The notes beneath the pieces are model-generated. The model had not been told where the DNA came from. It ran no database searches and saw only the letters and a program-made list of their open reading frames with translations. A stretch of 64,000 nucleotides of DNA from Melioribacteraceae bacterium (GTDB lineage: Bacteria > Bacteroidota > Ignavibacteria > Ignavibacteriales > Melioribacteraceae), in assembly GCA_027030245.1 (NCBI GenBank), contig JALVFE010000023.1, positions 1-64,000 on the forward strand, read 5' to 3'. Positions 18,194-28,400 of the stretch are shown here, one piece after another. How positions within the stretch are numbered: the first letter of the stretch is position 1; every line of letters starts with the position of its first letter. The translations under genes and the position numbers were made by a program.

Positions 18194-18212
18194 GTTTGAT
18201 GATTAATCAAAC
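18194..18212. promoter_or_regulatory. 19-bp palindrome upstream of osmC
   Basis: GTTTGAT-gatta-ATCAAAC has perfect 7-bp arms and a 5-base centre. It lies in the divergent region between osmC and the membrane-protein gene. The TTGAT/ATCAA halves recall Crp/Fnr-family sites, but the spacer is five rather than four bases. It is a candidate operator for the peroxide-protection pair. Confidence 0.4.
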
Positions 18213-18332
18213 GGTAAGATTCATAAATCGAAATATACCCAAAAGAATTTTGCTTGTGAAAAATTATTTGAAAGAAAACAAAAACGGAAAATTATTAAAT
18301 TAAGGTTCAAAAATTAGAACGGTAATTCCGGA

Positions 18333-18839
18333 TTGAGCAATAAAACACAAAACATTTTGGGCGGAACGCTGGTCGTAATTGCCTTTTTATATTTCATAAC
18401 CGACCGTGAAACTCAGAATATAATTCTCGGAACAATATTTATTCTTTACGGAATTATCGCCGTTTACCTTTCATTCGGGAAGAATAAAAATTCCATTTTA
18501 TTTCTCGGAACGGTATTGTTTTTAACCGGAATAGAATTGTTGCTTCCGTTTGTTTTTACAATAAATTATTCTTCCGGATATTTTGCCACTTCGGTTTTGT
18601 TTATTCTCGGCGCGGCAAATTTAATGTTGTTTCTCGACAACAACAGTTTCAAGTTTCATTTGCTGTTGGGAATTTTGCTGATTTTTATTTCCGTCCTTGT
18701 TCCGCAAAAAGAATATTTCTGGTTTGTGGATTTGGCGGTTGATAAAATGATAATGATTTTATTAAATATTTGGCCGGTATTATTGCTCATTACCGGAATC
18801 GGTTTAATTACATCGCATAGAAATAAGCGGATAAATTGA
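18333..18839 (+). CDS. Small integral membrane protein, LiaF/DUF5668-like
   Basis: This 168-residue protein is almost entirely hydrophobic, with about six membrane segments in tandem (for example ILGGTLVVIAFLYFITD and IILGTIFILYGIIAVYLSFG). The last segment, WPVLLLITGIGLI, resembles the N-terminal membrane region of LiaF-type envelope-stress proteins and DUF5668. No soluble domain follows, so function is unassigned. The start is a TTG at 18333; no ATG or GTG fits the first membrane segment better. It converges with the purine permease gene. Confidence 0.65.
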   Translation: MSNKTQNILGGTLVVIAFLYFITDRETQNIILGTIFILYGIIAVYLSFGKNKNSILFLGTVLFLTGIELLLPFVFTINYSSGYFATSVLFILGAANLMLFLDNNSFKFHLLLGILLIFISVLVPQKEYFWFVDLAVDKMIMILLNIWPVLLLITGIGLITSHRNKRIN

Positions 18840-18858
18840 TTTCGAACCCGCAGAACAA

Positions 18859-20160
18859 TCAATACGGATAAAACACATAAAACAAAACGGAAAAGAAAAA
18901 CAAAACCCACATTCCGGATTTAACTTCCCTTACTTTTCCTGCAAAAAATTTTGTTATGGGATATAGAACAAAACCCGAAGTCATTCCGATTCCGGGATTA
19001 TAAGTGAAACTCATTAAAACTATAATGGAAAAAGCCGGAACCAAATCCGACAAATCGGAAAAATTAAGTTTGGTTACGGATGACATCATTAACAATCCCA
19101 CAATTATCAAAGCCGGACCGTATGCGTAGGTCGGAACCGCGACGAATAACGGAGCAAAGAACAGAGCCGACAAAAACAGAATGGAAACTACAATCGCAGT
19201 AAAACCGGATCTTCCGCCGGATTTAATTCCGCTTACCGATTCCAAAAACACACCTGCGGTCGTTGTTCCGAGTAATGCGGCGACAACCGTAGCTAAAGCA
19301 TCGCACAACATCGGCTTTTCTATTTCGGGAAGATTGCCATTTTCATCTAAAAGTCCGGCATTGTAAGAAACACCGATTAACGTTCCCATCGTATCAACAA
19401 AATCCAATACGAAAACGGTTAAAATTACCGCAATAAATCCCCAACTTACCGCTCCGGCAATATCGAGTTGAAGAAAAACCGGTTCCAAAGAAGGCGGCGA
19501 ATCTATCCATTTTTCCGGAAGCGGCGATACACCTAAAAGAAAACCCAAAAAAGTAATCGTTAATATCCCGATTAACACCGCACCGTTGACTTGCCTAATC
19601 ATTAAAACGGCAATTAGAATAAATCCGGTTATTCCGAGAAGCACGGGAACACTGCTTAAATTCCCGATATGAACCGGGGCGCCTTCAACACCTAATTTAA
19701 CAATTCCGGTTTCGTTCAATCCGATAAAAGCCAAAAACAATCCTATTCCTACCGCAAAAGCTATTTTCAAGCTTTCGGGAATCGCATTTGCCAGCCAACT
19801 TCTGATTTTAAAAAGGGTCAGTAAAGTAAACAACACCCCGCTGATAAAGATTGCTCCGAGTGCGGTTTGCCAACTGTATCCCAAAACTTTCACTACGGTA
19901 TAAGCAATAAAAGTATTCTCTCCCATGTAAGGCGCAATGGCAAAAGGTCTTTTTGCATAAACGCCCATTAGAAAAGTTCCAAAGAATGCGCTCAATATCG
20001 TTGCCGCCATCGAAGGTCCGAACGGAATTCCCGCAGCTTCCAAAATTTTTGGGTTAACGATTATTATGTAACCCATTGTTAAAAATGTTGTTAATCCGGC
20101 AATGATTTCCTGTTTCAGGTTGGTATTTAATTTTTCGAACTCGAAGAACCTGGCAATCAT
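18859..20160 (-). CDS. NCS2 family purine permease (AzgA/PbuG type)
   Basis: This 433-residue polytopic membrane protein has about 12-14 hydrophobic segments. AzgA-subfamily signatures are TTFLTMGYIIIVNPKIL near the N-terminus, PYMGENTFIAYTVV, and FVLDFVDTMGTLIGVS in the substrate-binding core (about 255-270). Members import adenine, guanine or hypoxanthine with protons across the inner membrane. I looked for a purine riboswitch in the 115-bp gap before alaS and saw none. The gene is divergent from alaS. Confidence 0.93.
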   Translation of the reverse strand: MIARFFEFEKLNTNLKQEIIAGLTTFLTMGYIIIVNPKILEAAGIPFGPSMAATILSAFFGTFLMGVYAKRPFAIAPYMGENTFIAYTVVKVLGYSWQTALGAIFISGVLFTLLTLFKIRSWLANAIPESLKIAFAVGIGLFLAFIGLNETGIVKLGVEGAPVHIGNLSSVPVLLGITGFILIAVLMIRQVNGAVLIGILTITFLGFLLGVSPLPEKWIDSPPSLEPVFLQLDIAGAVSWGFIAVILTVFVLDFVDTMGTLIGVSYNAGLLDENGNLPEIEKPMLCDALATVVAALLGTTTAGVFLESVSGIKSGGRSGFTAIVVSILFLSALFFAPLFVAVPTYAYGPALIIVGLLMMSSVTKLNFSDLSDLVPAFSIIVLMSFTYNPGIGMTSGFVLYPITKFFAGKVREVKSGMWVLFFFSVLFYVFYPY

Positions 20161-20275
20161 TTGATCCCCGCAGTTTTATTTGAAAGGCGTTACAGACGGA
20201 ACGGTTAAAGTTAATTATAGTTTTATTATATTTCCATACTTTAATATTAACGAATATACGGAACGATAAATAAAA

Positions 20276-22873
20276 ATGACATCAAAAGAAATAAGAAATC
20301 AATTTCTGGAATTTTTCAAGAGCAAAGACCATAAAATTATTCCGAGTGCGCCTGTGGTTCCTTACGACGATCCCACACTGCTGTTTACTAATGCAGGAAT
20401 GAATCAATTTAAAGATGTTTTTCTGGGAAAAGGGGAACGCGATTATACACGAGTGGCAAATACTCAAAAATGCATACGGGTAAGCGGAAAACATAACGAC
20501 TTGGAAGAAGTGGGCAGGGATACATACCATCACACATTTTTCGAAATGTTGGGAAACTGGTCATTCGGCGACTATTATAAAAAAGAAGCTATTGTTTGGG
20601 CTTGGGAATTATTAACCGAAGTTTGGAAGTTACCGAAAGAAAGACTTTGGGCAACGGTTTACAAAACCGACGACGAAGCATTCGATTTATGGAAAACCGA
20701 AACCGATATAAATCCGGCTCATATTTTACGCTTCGGCGAAAAGGATAATTTTTGGGAAATGGGCGAGACCGGTCCGTGCGGACCAAGTTCTGAAATTCAC
20801 ATCAACCTGAGTGATGATTATGATAACCCGGAATACGTGAACGCCGGAAAAGAAGAGTGCATTGAGATTTGGAATTTGGTATTTATCCAATACAACCGGG
20901 ATGCCGGCGGAAAACTTCACGATTTACCGAAAAAACATATTGATACCGGAATGGGTTTCGAAAGAATTGTTGCTGTTTTGCAAAATAAAAATTCGAACTA
21001 CGATACCGATATTTTTCTTCCGCTAATTGAAGCTATTGCGGAAAAATCCGGAATCCCTTACGAAAACGAAGAACATAAAGTAGCAATGCGCGTAATTTCG
21101 GATCATATAAGAACGCTGACTTTTGCGATAGCAGACGGTGCCGTTCCCGGTAACGAAGGAAGAGGTTATGTTCTCAGAAGGATTTTAAGACGTGCCGCCA
21201 GATACGGAAGAAAATTAAATTTAAAAGAACCGTTCCTTTACGAATTAGTCGATGTTGTTGTAAACCGGGCCGGCGGCGGAATGGGCGAAATTTTTCCCGA
21301 GATAAAAACAAATCAGAAAAACATAGAAAAAATAATTAAAGCCGAAGAGGAAAGTTTTAACCTTACGCTCGATAGGGGAATCGAATTATTCGAACAAGTT
21401 GTTGATAAAGCAAAAGCGGAAAATAAAAAAATAATAGCCGGAGACGATGTATTCAAACTTTACGATACTTACGGATTTCCCGTGGATTTAACTAAAGTAA
21501 TGGCTGAAGAAATCGGTTTCTCGGTAGACGAAAAGCGCTTTAACGAATTGATGGAACAACAGAAAGAGCGCGCAAGAAAATCCACAAAAGAAAAACTGGC
21601 ATCGGTAAATATTATTACGGACGAATTAACCGGTTTGGAACCGGTGACAAAAGAACCTACGGAATTTGTCGGTTACGATTCGCTCGAAGCAAAGAGTAAA
21701 ATAATCGGAGAAAAAACAGTTGACGATAAAGGTTTAATTCTGCTCGATAAAACCCCGTTTTACGTTGAAGCCGGCGGACAGATTGACGATTTGGGAAATC
21801 TGATTGTTTCGGGCGAACAACTGAACGTTATAGATGTCGCCAAAATTAACAATCAAGTTGTTCATGTTATCGAAAATACGAAGAATTTGGATTTAACTCC
21901 CGGCGAAGAAGTTATTGCCAAGGTTGATGCAAAGCGCCGTTGGGATATAATGAGAAACCACTCGGCAACACACTTTTTACATGCGGCATTACGAAAGATA
22001 TTGGGCACACACGTAAAACAAGCCGGTTCTTATGTTGGTCCCGACAGACTTAGATTCGACTTCACGCATTACAAAAAATTAAGCGAAGAAGAAATCAAAG
22101 ACATTGAAGCGCTGGTAAACGAGAAACTCCGCGAAAACATTGAACTTATTCATCACCGTAACATTCCATTTGAGCAAGCTAAAAAAATGGGAGCGCTAAT
22201 GTTCTTTGGCGATAAATACGGAGACAAAGTAAACGTTGTTCAGTTCGGCGACTTCTCGCTCGAATTTTGCGGAGGCACTCACGTTAAAAACAGTTCGCAA
22301 ATAGGCTTATTCAAAATTATCAGTGAATCTTCAATCGCCAGCGGAATAAGAAGAATTGAAGCGGTAACGGGCGAAGGCGTTGAAAAATATATTTGGGAAC
22401 AAATTACAAATCTTAAAAAAGCCGACGAGAAAATACACATATTACTCGACGAGAAAAAGAAGATTGAAAAAGAACTTACGCAATTTAAGCTAAAAGAAAA
22501 ACTCGGTGGAATAAACGATGTTTTGCAAAATCCCGTTCAAGTTAAAAACATTAACGTTTTCAAAGCGAAAGTCCAAGTAAACAACATGGACGAACTGAAA
22601 TCTTTAGGAGACGAGTTAAGAAACAAAATGGGATCGGGAATAGGACTACTTATTTCCGAAATTAACGGCAAAGTCGGCATTGTCTGCGTGGTTTCCGATG
22701 ATTTAATCAAAAAACAAAATCTCTCCGCCGGAAAAATCGTGGGAGCGATTGCCAAATTGGTAGGTGGTGGCGGTGGCGGAAGACCGCATCTTGCAACGGC
22801 TGGCGGAAAAGACGTAAGCAAAATTGACGAAGCTTTGGATAAATCGGTTGAAGTGATAGAAAACCTACTCTGA
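20276..22873 (+). CDS. alaS: Alanyl-tRNA synthetase
   Basis: This 865-residue enzyme matches the length and order of AlaRS. It has a class II catalytic core from residue 1 (FLEFFKSKDHKIIPSAPVV, then a TNAGMNQFKDVFLG motif). The tRNA-binding region includes RRILRRAARYGRKL. The editing domain zinc/catalytic histidines are in NHSATHFLHAAL (about 565) and the cysteine in FCGGTHVKNSSQIG (about 665). A C-terminal C-Ala domain ends with the glycine-rich GGGGGGRPHLATAGG. It charges tRNA(Ala) and clears mischarged Ser/Gly. It is followed after 24 bp by a phosphatase lipoprotein gene that may share its transcript. Confidence 0.98.
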   Translation: MTSKEIRNQFLEFFKSKDHKIIPSAPVVPYDDPTLLFTNAGMNQFKDVFLGKGERDYTRVANTQKCIRVSGKHNDLEEVGRDTYHHTFFEMLGNWSFGDYYKKEAIVWAWELLTEVWKLPKERLWATVYKTDDEAFDLWKTETDINPAHILRFGEKDNFWEMGETGPCGPSSEIHINLSDDYDNPEYVNAGKEECIEIWNLVFIQYNRDAGGKLHDLPKKHIDTGMGFERIVAVLQNKNSNYDTDIFLPLIEAIAEKSGIPYENEEHKVAMRVISDHIRTLTFAIADGAVPGNEGRGYVLRRILRRAARYGRKLNLKEPFLYELVDVVVNRAGGGMGEIFPEIKTNQKNIEKIIKAEEESFNLTLDRGIELFEQVVDKAKAENKKIIAGDDVFKLYDTYGFPVDLTKVMAEEIGFSVDEKRFNELMEQQKERARKSTKEKLASVNIITDELTGLEPVTKEPTEFVGYDSLEAKSKIIGEKTVDDKGLILLDKTPFYVEAGGQIDDLGNLIVSGEQLNVIDVAKINNQVVHVIENTKNLDLTPGEEVIAKVDAKRRWDIMRNHSATHFLHAALRKILGTHVKQAGSYVGPDRLRFDFTHYKKLSEEEIKDIEALVNEKLRENIELIHHRNIPFEQAKKMGALMFFGDKYGDKVNVVQFGDFSLEFCGGTHVKNSSQIGLFKIISESSIASGIRRIEAVTGEGVEKYIWEQITNLKKADEKIHILLDEKKKIEKELTQFKLKEKLGGINDVLQNPVQVKNINVFKAKVQVNNMDELKSLGDELRNKMGSGIGLLISEINGKVGIVCVVSDDLIKKQNLSAGKIVGAIAKLVGGGGGGRPHLATAGGKDVSKIDEALDKSVEVIENLL

Positions 22874-22897
22874 TACCGGCTAACAACGGGGAAGCTT

Positions 22898-23533
22898 GTG
22901 AGGAAAATATTTTTCCATTTCTTTCTGTTAATTGTAATAAGCGGCTGCTCTCACGAAATCGTTAATCTCTCCGATGCAAAAAATGAAGTGAGGGAATATT
23001 ACGAGTCCGGAAAATTCGACGCCGAAGTGAATTCAATAATTAACTCTGCAATCAAAAAATTTAACGAAACAGATTTACCGGAAAACGCCGCCGTGGTTTT
23101 CGACGTAGACGAGACAGCCCTTTCCAATTACGATTACACAAAAAAGCTCGGATTCGGTTACACTTGGCAAAGTTGGGACGATTGGGTAAAGTCCGCCAAA
23201 TCCAAAGCTATTCCGGGCGTTAAAAAGTTATACGACTTTCTAATTTCCAAAAACGTCAAAATAATATTCCTTACAGGAAGAACTGCAGACCAATGCCGCG
23301 CCACCGGAATAAATTTACGTATAGAAGGATTTGTTAAATACGATACGTTGATTTGCAGAACCGAAAAAGAAGCTCACATGAAAACGAAAATTTATAAAAA
23401 CAATGCACTGAAAATGTTGGCGAAGAAAAATTACCGGATTATCGGATGCATCGGAGACCAACCCGCAGATGTAAATCCGGATATTTGTAGATTAAATATT
23501 TTGGTTCCTAATTATCTTTACAAATTGGATTAA
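22898..23533 (+). CDS. HAD-type acid phosphatase, lipoprotein e(P4)/class B-like
   Basis: This 211-residue lipoprotein has a signal ending in IVISGC (Cys about 17), so it is probably anchored in the envelope facing the periplasm. It shows the HAD motif I of the acid phosphatase B/5'-nucleotidase group, FDVDETALSNYDY (about 68-80). Motif II is IIFLTGRTADQCRAT, and a conserved GCIGDQPADVN closes the site. These enzymes dephosphorylate nucleotides or other organic phosphates outside the cytoplasm. The start is a GTG at 22898 with an upstream AACGGGGAAG purine-rich run. The 3' end overlaps the convergent TPM gene by 4 bp. Confidence 0.88.
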   Translation: MRKIFFHFFLLIVISGCSHEIVNLSDAKNEVREYYESGKFDAEVNSIINSAIKKFNETDLPENAAVVFDVDETALSNYDYTKKLGFGYTWQSWDDWVKSAKSKAIPGVKKLYDFLISKNVKIIFLTGRTADQCRATGINLRIEGFVKYDTLICRTEKEAHMKTKIYKNNALKMLAKKNYRIIGCIGDQPADVNPDICRLNILVPNYLYKLD

Positions 23534-23982
23534 ATTACAACTTTGTTGGAAAGTTCGTTTGTGTCATCCGGCTTAATCGGAAAATGCTGCGAAAGAACTT
23601 TACCGATTTCTTCAATTCCCGCAATAATACCTTGAGTAAACCTTCCGTTACGGAATTCATTTTCGATTAAACTTCTTATTCTTCCCCAAGTATCGGGAGA
23701 AACTTTTTCGTTTATTCCTTCATCGGCAAGAATGTAAAATTTACGCTCGCCCAAAACAATAAATAACAAAATACCCGTTTTATCCCGGGTTTTATCCATG
23801 TTTAATCTGAAAAATTCTTCTTCAGCTAATTCTTTAATCGATTTCTTCCTTTTTAGAAACGGAACTTCTTCTTTGATGCTTACACGTATTTCTCCGGAAG
23901 TAGTTTTTTCCGCTTCCTTTATTTTATTTGAAATTCTCAGAAAATCATCATCCGTGAAAAAATGGTATATCAGTTCGTTCAT
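23530..23982 (-). CDS. TPM domain protein
   Basis: This 150-residue protein consists of a single TPM fold. Characteristic parts are TSGEIRVSIKEEVPF, the TGILLFIVLGERKFYILADEG strand pair (split by an Arg-Lys turn) and FRNGRFTQGIIAGI near the C-terminus. TPM proteins include a plant thylakoid phosphatase and many bacterial envelope-linked proteins of unclear function. This copy has no signal peptide or membrane anchor, unlike the longer YgcG-type proteins, so it is probably cytosolic. It is transcribed as a single gene. Confidence 0.82.
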   Translation of the reverse strand: MNELIYHFFTDDDFLRISNKIKEAEKTTSGEIRVSIKEEVPFLKRKKSIKELAEEEFFRLNMDKTRDKTGILLFIVLGERKFYILADEGINEKVSPDTWGRIRSLIENEFRNGRFTQGIIAGIEEIGKVLSQHFPIKPDDTNELSNKVVI

Positions 23983-24033
23983 AATCGGTTTGTAAATTTA
24001 GTTGTTTCGAATAAGAAAATTAAAGATTTAACG

Positions 24034-25257
24034 TTACTTTAATATTAACATTTTTTTATTCATTTCAAAATTTCCGGCTTGTAACTTGTAGATATAAACT
24101 CCGCTGGGTAAACCGGCGGCATTAAACGTAACACTGTAATTCCCGGGATATTGTCTTTGATTTACAAGTGTTTTTATTTCTTTGCCGAGAACGTCGTAAA
24201 CTTTAAGGGAAACAAACCCCACCTCGGTCCTCCCCTTTGCTAAAGGGGAGGAAGCAGGAGGGGTTGGAATTGTATATTTTATTGTTGTCGAAGGATTAAA
24301 CGGATTGGGATAATTCTGCTCCAATTCCAATTTTATCTCAGGAAAAATACTGCCGGTTTTAACGGAAGTAAGGAAATCGCTCGGCGGATAATACGGTTTG
24401 CTTATAACTCCTTCATCGCTTAACAAAACCTCAATGTCCGGATTTTTCAAGATGCTGCTTATCTCAACCGAATCTCCGTTGAGCAGAACCGTATCCGCAA
24501 TTAACCGCACACCGTGAGAATAATCGGCGTAAGAGGCAATATGACCGTTATACATCGGTTGAATGGGATTGTTAATTCCCAAGTGCCATCCGTAAATTAC
24601 CACTCTTTCATAGTTTCTGTCGTTACTGTAAATTTTATTTGAAATGATAATATCTTTTTTATGTCCGGCTATTATGCTGTCGCCCGTTCTATCCAATCCC
24701 AATTGAGTGATTTGCAATTTTATGGAATCGGTATGTTGTTTAAAAACCGGAACTGTCGTCATTTTATCCGAAGGCGGAATCGGTTGGGGACGCAATTTAA
24801 TTCCGGCATTATTGTAAATGAGATCAACCATTTTTTTGGTAGGCAAAGAGCAATCGAGCCTATCGGCAAGATATTGTGCAGTAGAGGGCGTCATGGGCAT
24901 ATATAAGTAATCATCGTCGGACCCGATTGCAACGTAATCGCACAAAGTGTAGAAAACCAATTCGTAATTTTGTGAATTAACAGTTTTCTTTACCGTAATT
25001 GCTCTTAATTTTCTGGAGAACAAAGGAACGTTACCATTTAAAATTTCTTTAACTACGGCTTTTTCCCTATCCTCAATGCTTAATCCGGTAACCAAAGATG
25101 CGAAAAAAGAACCGGGGGCAGCATCGGGTTTTCTTTCCGGAATGTTCAAATATTTAAGCGAATCACTCCCTTCACCAGAATAATTCTCACCGGCGGCAAA
25201 ATTATACGGATAAGTAAATAGAAGCAGAACTGTTATAATTTTTAAACATTTAAACAT
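24034..25257 (-). CDS. Secreted protein with T9SS C-terminal sorting domain
   Basis: This 407-residue protein has an N-terminal signal peptide (hydrophobic core IITVLLLFTYPYNFAAG). It ends in a type A sorting domain of about 80 residues: NYPNPFNPSTTIKYTIP, then SLKVYDVLGKEIKTLVNQ and GVYIYKLQAGNF, closing with MNKKMLILK. Such domains direct export through the type IX system and attachment to the cell surface. The middle (about 60-290) is not a family I can name; it contains a GHIASYADYSHGVRLI segment. A 17-residue stretch inside the sorting domain is encoded by a palindromic DNA element (24215-24265). Confidence 0.82.
   Translation of the reverse strand: MFKCLKIITVLLLFTYPYNFAAGENYSGEGSDSLKYLNIPERKPDAAPGSFFASLVTGLSIEDREKAVVKEILNGNVPLFSRKLRAITVKKTVNSQNYELVFYTLCDYVAIGSDDDYLYMPMTPSTAQYLADRLDCSLPTKKMVDLIYNNAGIKLRPQPIPPSDKMTTVPVFKQHTDSIKLQITQLGLDRTGDSIIAGHKKDIIISNKIYSNDRNYERVVIYGWHLGINNPIQPMYNGHIASYADYSHGVRLIADTVLLNGDSVEISSILKNPDIEVLLSDEGVISKPYYPPSDFLTSVKTGSIFPEIKLELEQNYPNPFNPSTTIKYTIPTPPASSPLAKGRTEVGFVSLKVYDVLGKEIKTLVNQRQYPGNYSVTFNAAGLPSGVYIYKLQAGNFEMNKKMLILK
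24215..24265. repeat. Palindromic element inserted in frame in the sorting domain
   Basis: The core is a perfect hairpin with 10-bp arms, CCTCCCCTTT (24229-24238) and AAAGGGGAGG (24242-24251), around GCT. Outer arms AACCCCACCT (24215-24224) and AGGAGGGGTT (24256-24265) match with one mismatch. The whole is 51 bp, exactly 17 codons. It separates TIKYTIP from VSLKVYDVLG, which are normally close together in these sorting domains. Confidence 0.7.
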
Positions 25258-25441
25258 AAATATGTTTATTTTGATATTACAAATAATGATTAAATTTTGC
25301 AGACTTTTGCTTTTTCGGATTAAACTTCACCGTGTATTATCCAATATCTTTCCTACCGTCAAAACAAATTAAACAATATGGGACTCCAAATCAAATTTAC
25401 GCAGAAAGAAATTCAAATCAGAAAAGTTAAATTGGGAAAGA

Positions 25442-25466
25442 CGGGGATGCCCGATTGACATCCCCG
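25442..25466 (-). terminator. Hairpin downstream of the giant coiled-coil gene
   Basis: CGGGGATG (25442-25449) and CATCCCCG (25459-25466) form an 8-bp GC-rich stem with a 9-base loop, 9 bases after the stop codon of the leftward giant gene. The following minus-strand sequence is only moderately T-rich, so it may be a terminator or a stabilising 3' hairpin. Confidence 0.5.
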
Positions 25467-25474
25467 CATTTAAA

Positions 25475-28400
25475 TTATTCTTCGTGGAAGCTTTTCACCG
25501 CGCTTGTCAGATCGCTGAATATATTGAACACTTTATCCATTCTGGTAATGTAAAACATTGAAGATTCAGTTTGATCATCCCAGACAAGTTTCAGGTCGCC
25601 GCCTCTCGATTTTGATTTTTTAAGCGCATTGACCAAAACTCCCAACATCGTTGAATCGACAAACTCACAGCGCGTTAAGTCTACTACGAATTTGTGGTTA
25701 CCTTGGTCAATCAAATTTTGCACATATTCTTTAAAGTCTAATGCTTTATCCATCGTTGCGCGTGCAAGGTTAACGGTAACAACACATACATCTTCCAAGC
25801 ATTTACTTTCAAAATCATTATCGTGTCCCGCTTCGTAATCTATTTTGTCTATTTCCGGAAAATCGTTTTGCGCATCGAAATTTTCTGCCGGCATAGGTTC
25901 TTCGTGAGTTTCGAAATCTTGAAAATCATTAGTTTCAACTTGTTGTTCTTCTTTTATTTCCTCAGCCGGTTGTTCTTCCAACATTTTATCAATTTCTTCA
26001 ATCGAAAGTCCTTCGTCCAATTCATTAAATTCCTCATCCATTTCAATAACGGGTTGTTCAGCCGATTCAGCCGTTTCGACTTCGGATTCTTGCTCGCGAT
26101 GGTTATCGTTCAGCAATGCTTCAAGTTCCGCTATTTTCTGAACTTGCCGCTCAATCATCTCCTCTTTTTGTCTTAACTCAGATTCATCTATGGAAATTTT
26201 TTCGCGCAAGTCTTCTATTTGCTTTTTCAAATATTCTGCATTTTCGTCTTTTTCCTTCTTAAGCTGTTCAAACTGTTCTTCCAATCCTCGAAGCTCGGCT
26301 ATTTTCTGACTTTGATTTTCAATGATTTGCTCCCGTTGGGCATCGAGCATTTCGAATTCGGTTTTTTCGAGCTTCAGTTTTGCAAGTTGTTCGCTTTGAT
26401 TTTTTATAATTTCTTTCTGCTCTTCTATTTGCCGACTAAGCTGATCTATTTTTGCGCTTAGATCTTCGTAATCGGATTTCTGTGTGGAAGAAGTTTCTAA
26501 CTCCTTAATATAATCTTCAAGACTTTTTATCAGTTCGTTTTTCGCTTCAATTTCCACATAATTTTTCTTGTTAATTTCTTGATACTCGTTCAGTTTGTTC
26601 CTAAGCGCATCCAACTGTTTTTTCTGACTTTCTATTTGCAGTCGCTTTTCATGATCTGCTTGTTCCAGTTCTTCTTTCAATTTTTCCAATTCGGAAATTC
26701 TGTTCTCAAATTCTTTTACGCGCTCGCTGTTTTCGTTATCGGAATCCGAAACATGAGCTATTTTTTCGTTCAGTTGGTTAATTTGCGATTGAAGTTCGGA
26801 GATTACGCCTTGATTATGAACCAGTTCGGCTTCTTTGGTTTTAAGTTTTTCGGTATAATCATCCAATTGTTGTTGCAGTTCGCTGCTGTTAGAAGTGTAA
26901 TGGCTGAGTTTTTCTTCAAGCTCCGCAATTTCGCTTCTTAATTTGCTTATTTCCTCTTCCCTTTCTTTAGCTTCTTCATCCCGCAAATTAAACAATTGTT
27001 CATATTCTTCCGCTTTTTCTCGGAAAGTGCTTAATTCGTTTTGCAGACTTTCAAACTTATCGCTGTATTCCGCAAGTTTCGATTCAGCAGCCACCAAGGC
27101 TTCTTCTTTTTGTTTCAGTTGCTCAATTTTTTCGGATAGTTCGCCGTTGTATTTTTCGTGTTCGTTGAGTTTGTTTTTATAATTTTCAAATTCCGAATAA
27201 AGTCCGCTTAATTCATCGCTTTGTTTGGTAATTATTTCGTTTTGTTCTTCAACTTTTGATTTGTATTCGTCAACGGCGGAATTCAATCTGCTTAACTCTT
27301 CGTTTAATTCGGCAATTGTTTTTTCGTATTGCGCTTTATCTTCTAACAAGCTCTGTTCAGCTTTTTCCAAGAGCGAAATATTTTCTTGTAGTTTTTGTAT
27401 TAATTCGTCTTTCTCCTGCGTTGAAAGACTGCAATTTTGCATCCGTTCTTCATATTCGTTCAATTTGTTTTCGATTTCTTCCGCAAATTTGACTTTCTCG
27501 TTGTAACTGACTTCCAATTCATTCTTTTTGTTTTCCAGTTCGGCATTTTGCTGTTCCAAACCGGCTTTTTCTTCTTCCAGTTTCGAAGCTAAGTTTTCAA
27601 GCTCATTTAATTTCCGTTCGATTTCGTTCACGTAGTTTTCTTTTTCTCTTAAACTGCTTTCAAGATTTTCTTTCTCTTGTTCAAGTTCGGATTTCTTATT
27701 CGATAATTCGTTTAAATTTTGTTCGTATTCGCTGCTCTTGTTTTCAAGTTCGTTTAGTCTCTGTTCCAGTTCCGAATATTCTTTTTCTTTTTCGTAGAAT
27801 TTATTTTCCCATTCGTATTGTTGTTTTTGCAATTCGGAATATTTTTGTTCCAGTTGAGATTTTTCTTGATCGAGATTAGCTTTTAAGTTTTCCAATTCGT
27901 TTAATCTTTGCTCAACTTCTTGCAAGTATCCGTCTTTTTCGTTTAATCTGTTAATCAGGTTTTCTTTTTCTTTTTCAAGTTCTTCTTTTTGCCGCTCAAT
28001 TTCCGCTTTTTGATTCGAAAGCTCGTCGAGTTTACGTTCAAATTCGTTGTTCTTACTTTCAAAGCTTTCAACTTTGTGCTGCAATTCTTCCAATCGATGA
28101 TTTTGCGCTGCAACCAAGCTTTCGTTTTCGGCGTTTTTGTTTTTAAATTCCTCGACCAGTTCGGATAGAGAAGCGATTTCTTCTTTAAGCATTTCTATCG
28201 TTTCGATATATTCTTCTTCCGCTTTCTCAAGATCCATTTCCCTTTGTCTTACTTGCGTTAGTTCATTGCTTAATTTATCCACTTGTTCTTGCTTAAACTG
28301 ATCATCCAATTCCAAAGCATGAATTCTGTTTTCGAAATCCTTAATTCTGTCATTCAAATCCTCGATGAATTTCTCTTTTTCTTCAAGACTCTTAGAAAGT

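Noticed and set aside
20161-20275. Purine riboswitch before the NCS2 permease
   Set aside because: No three-way-junction pairing or conserved loop sequences could be found in this short AT-rich gap.
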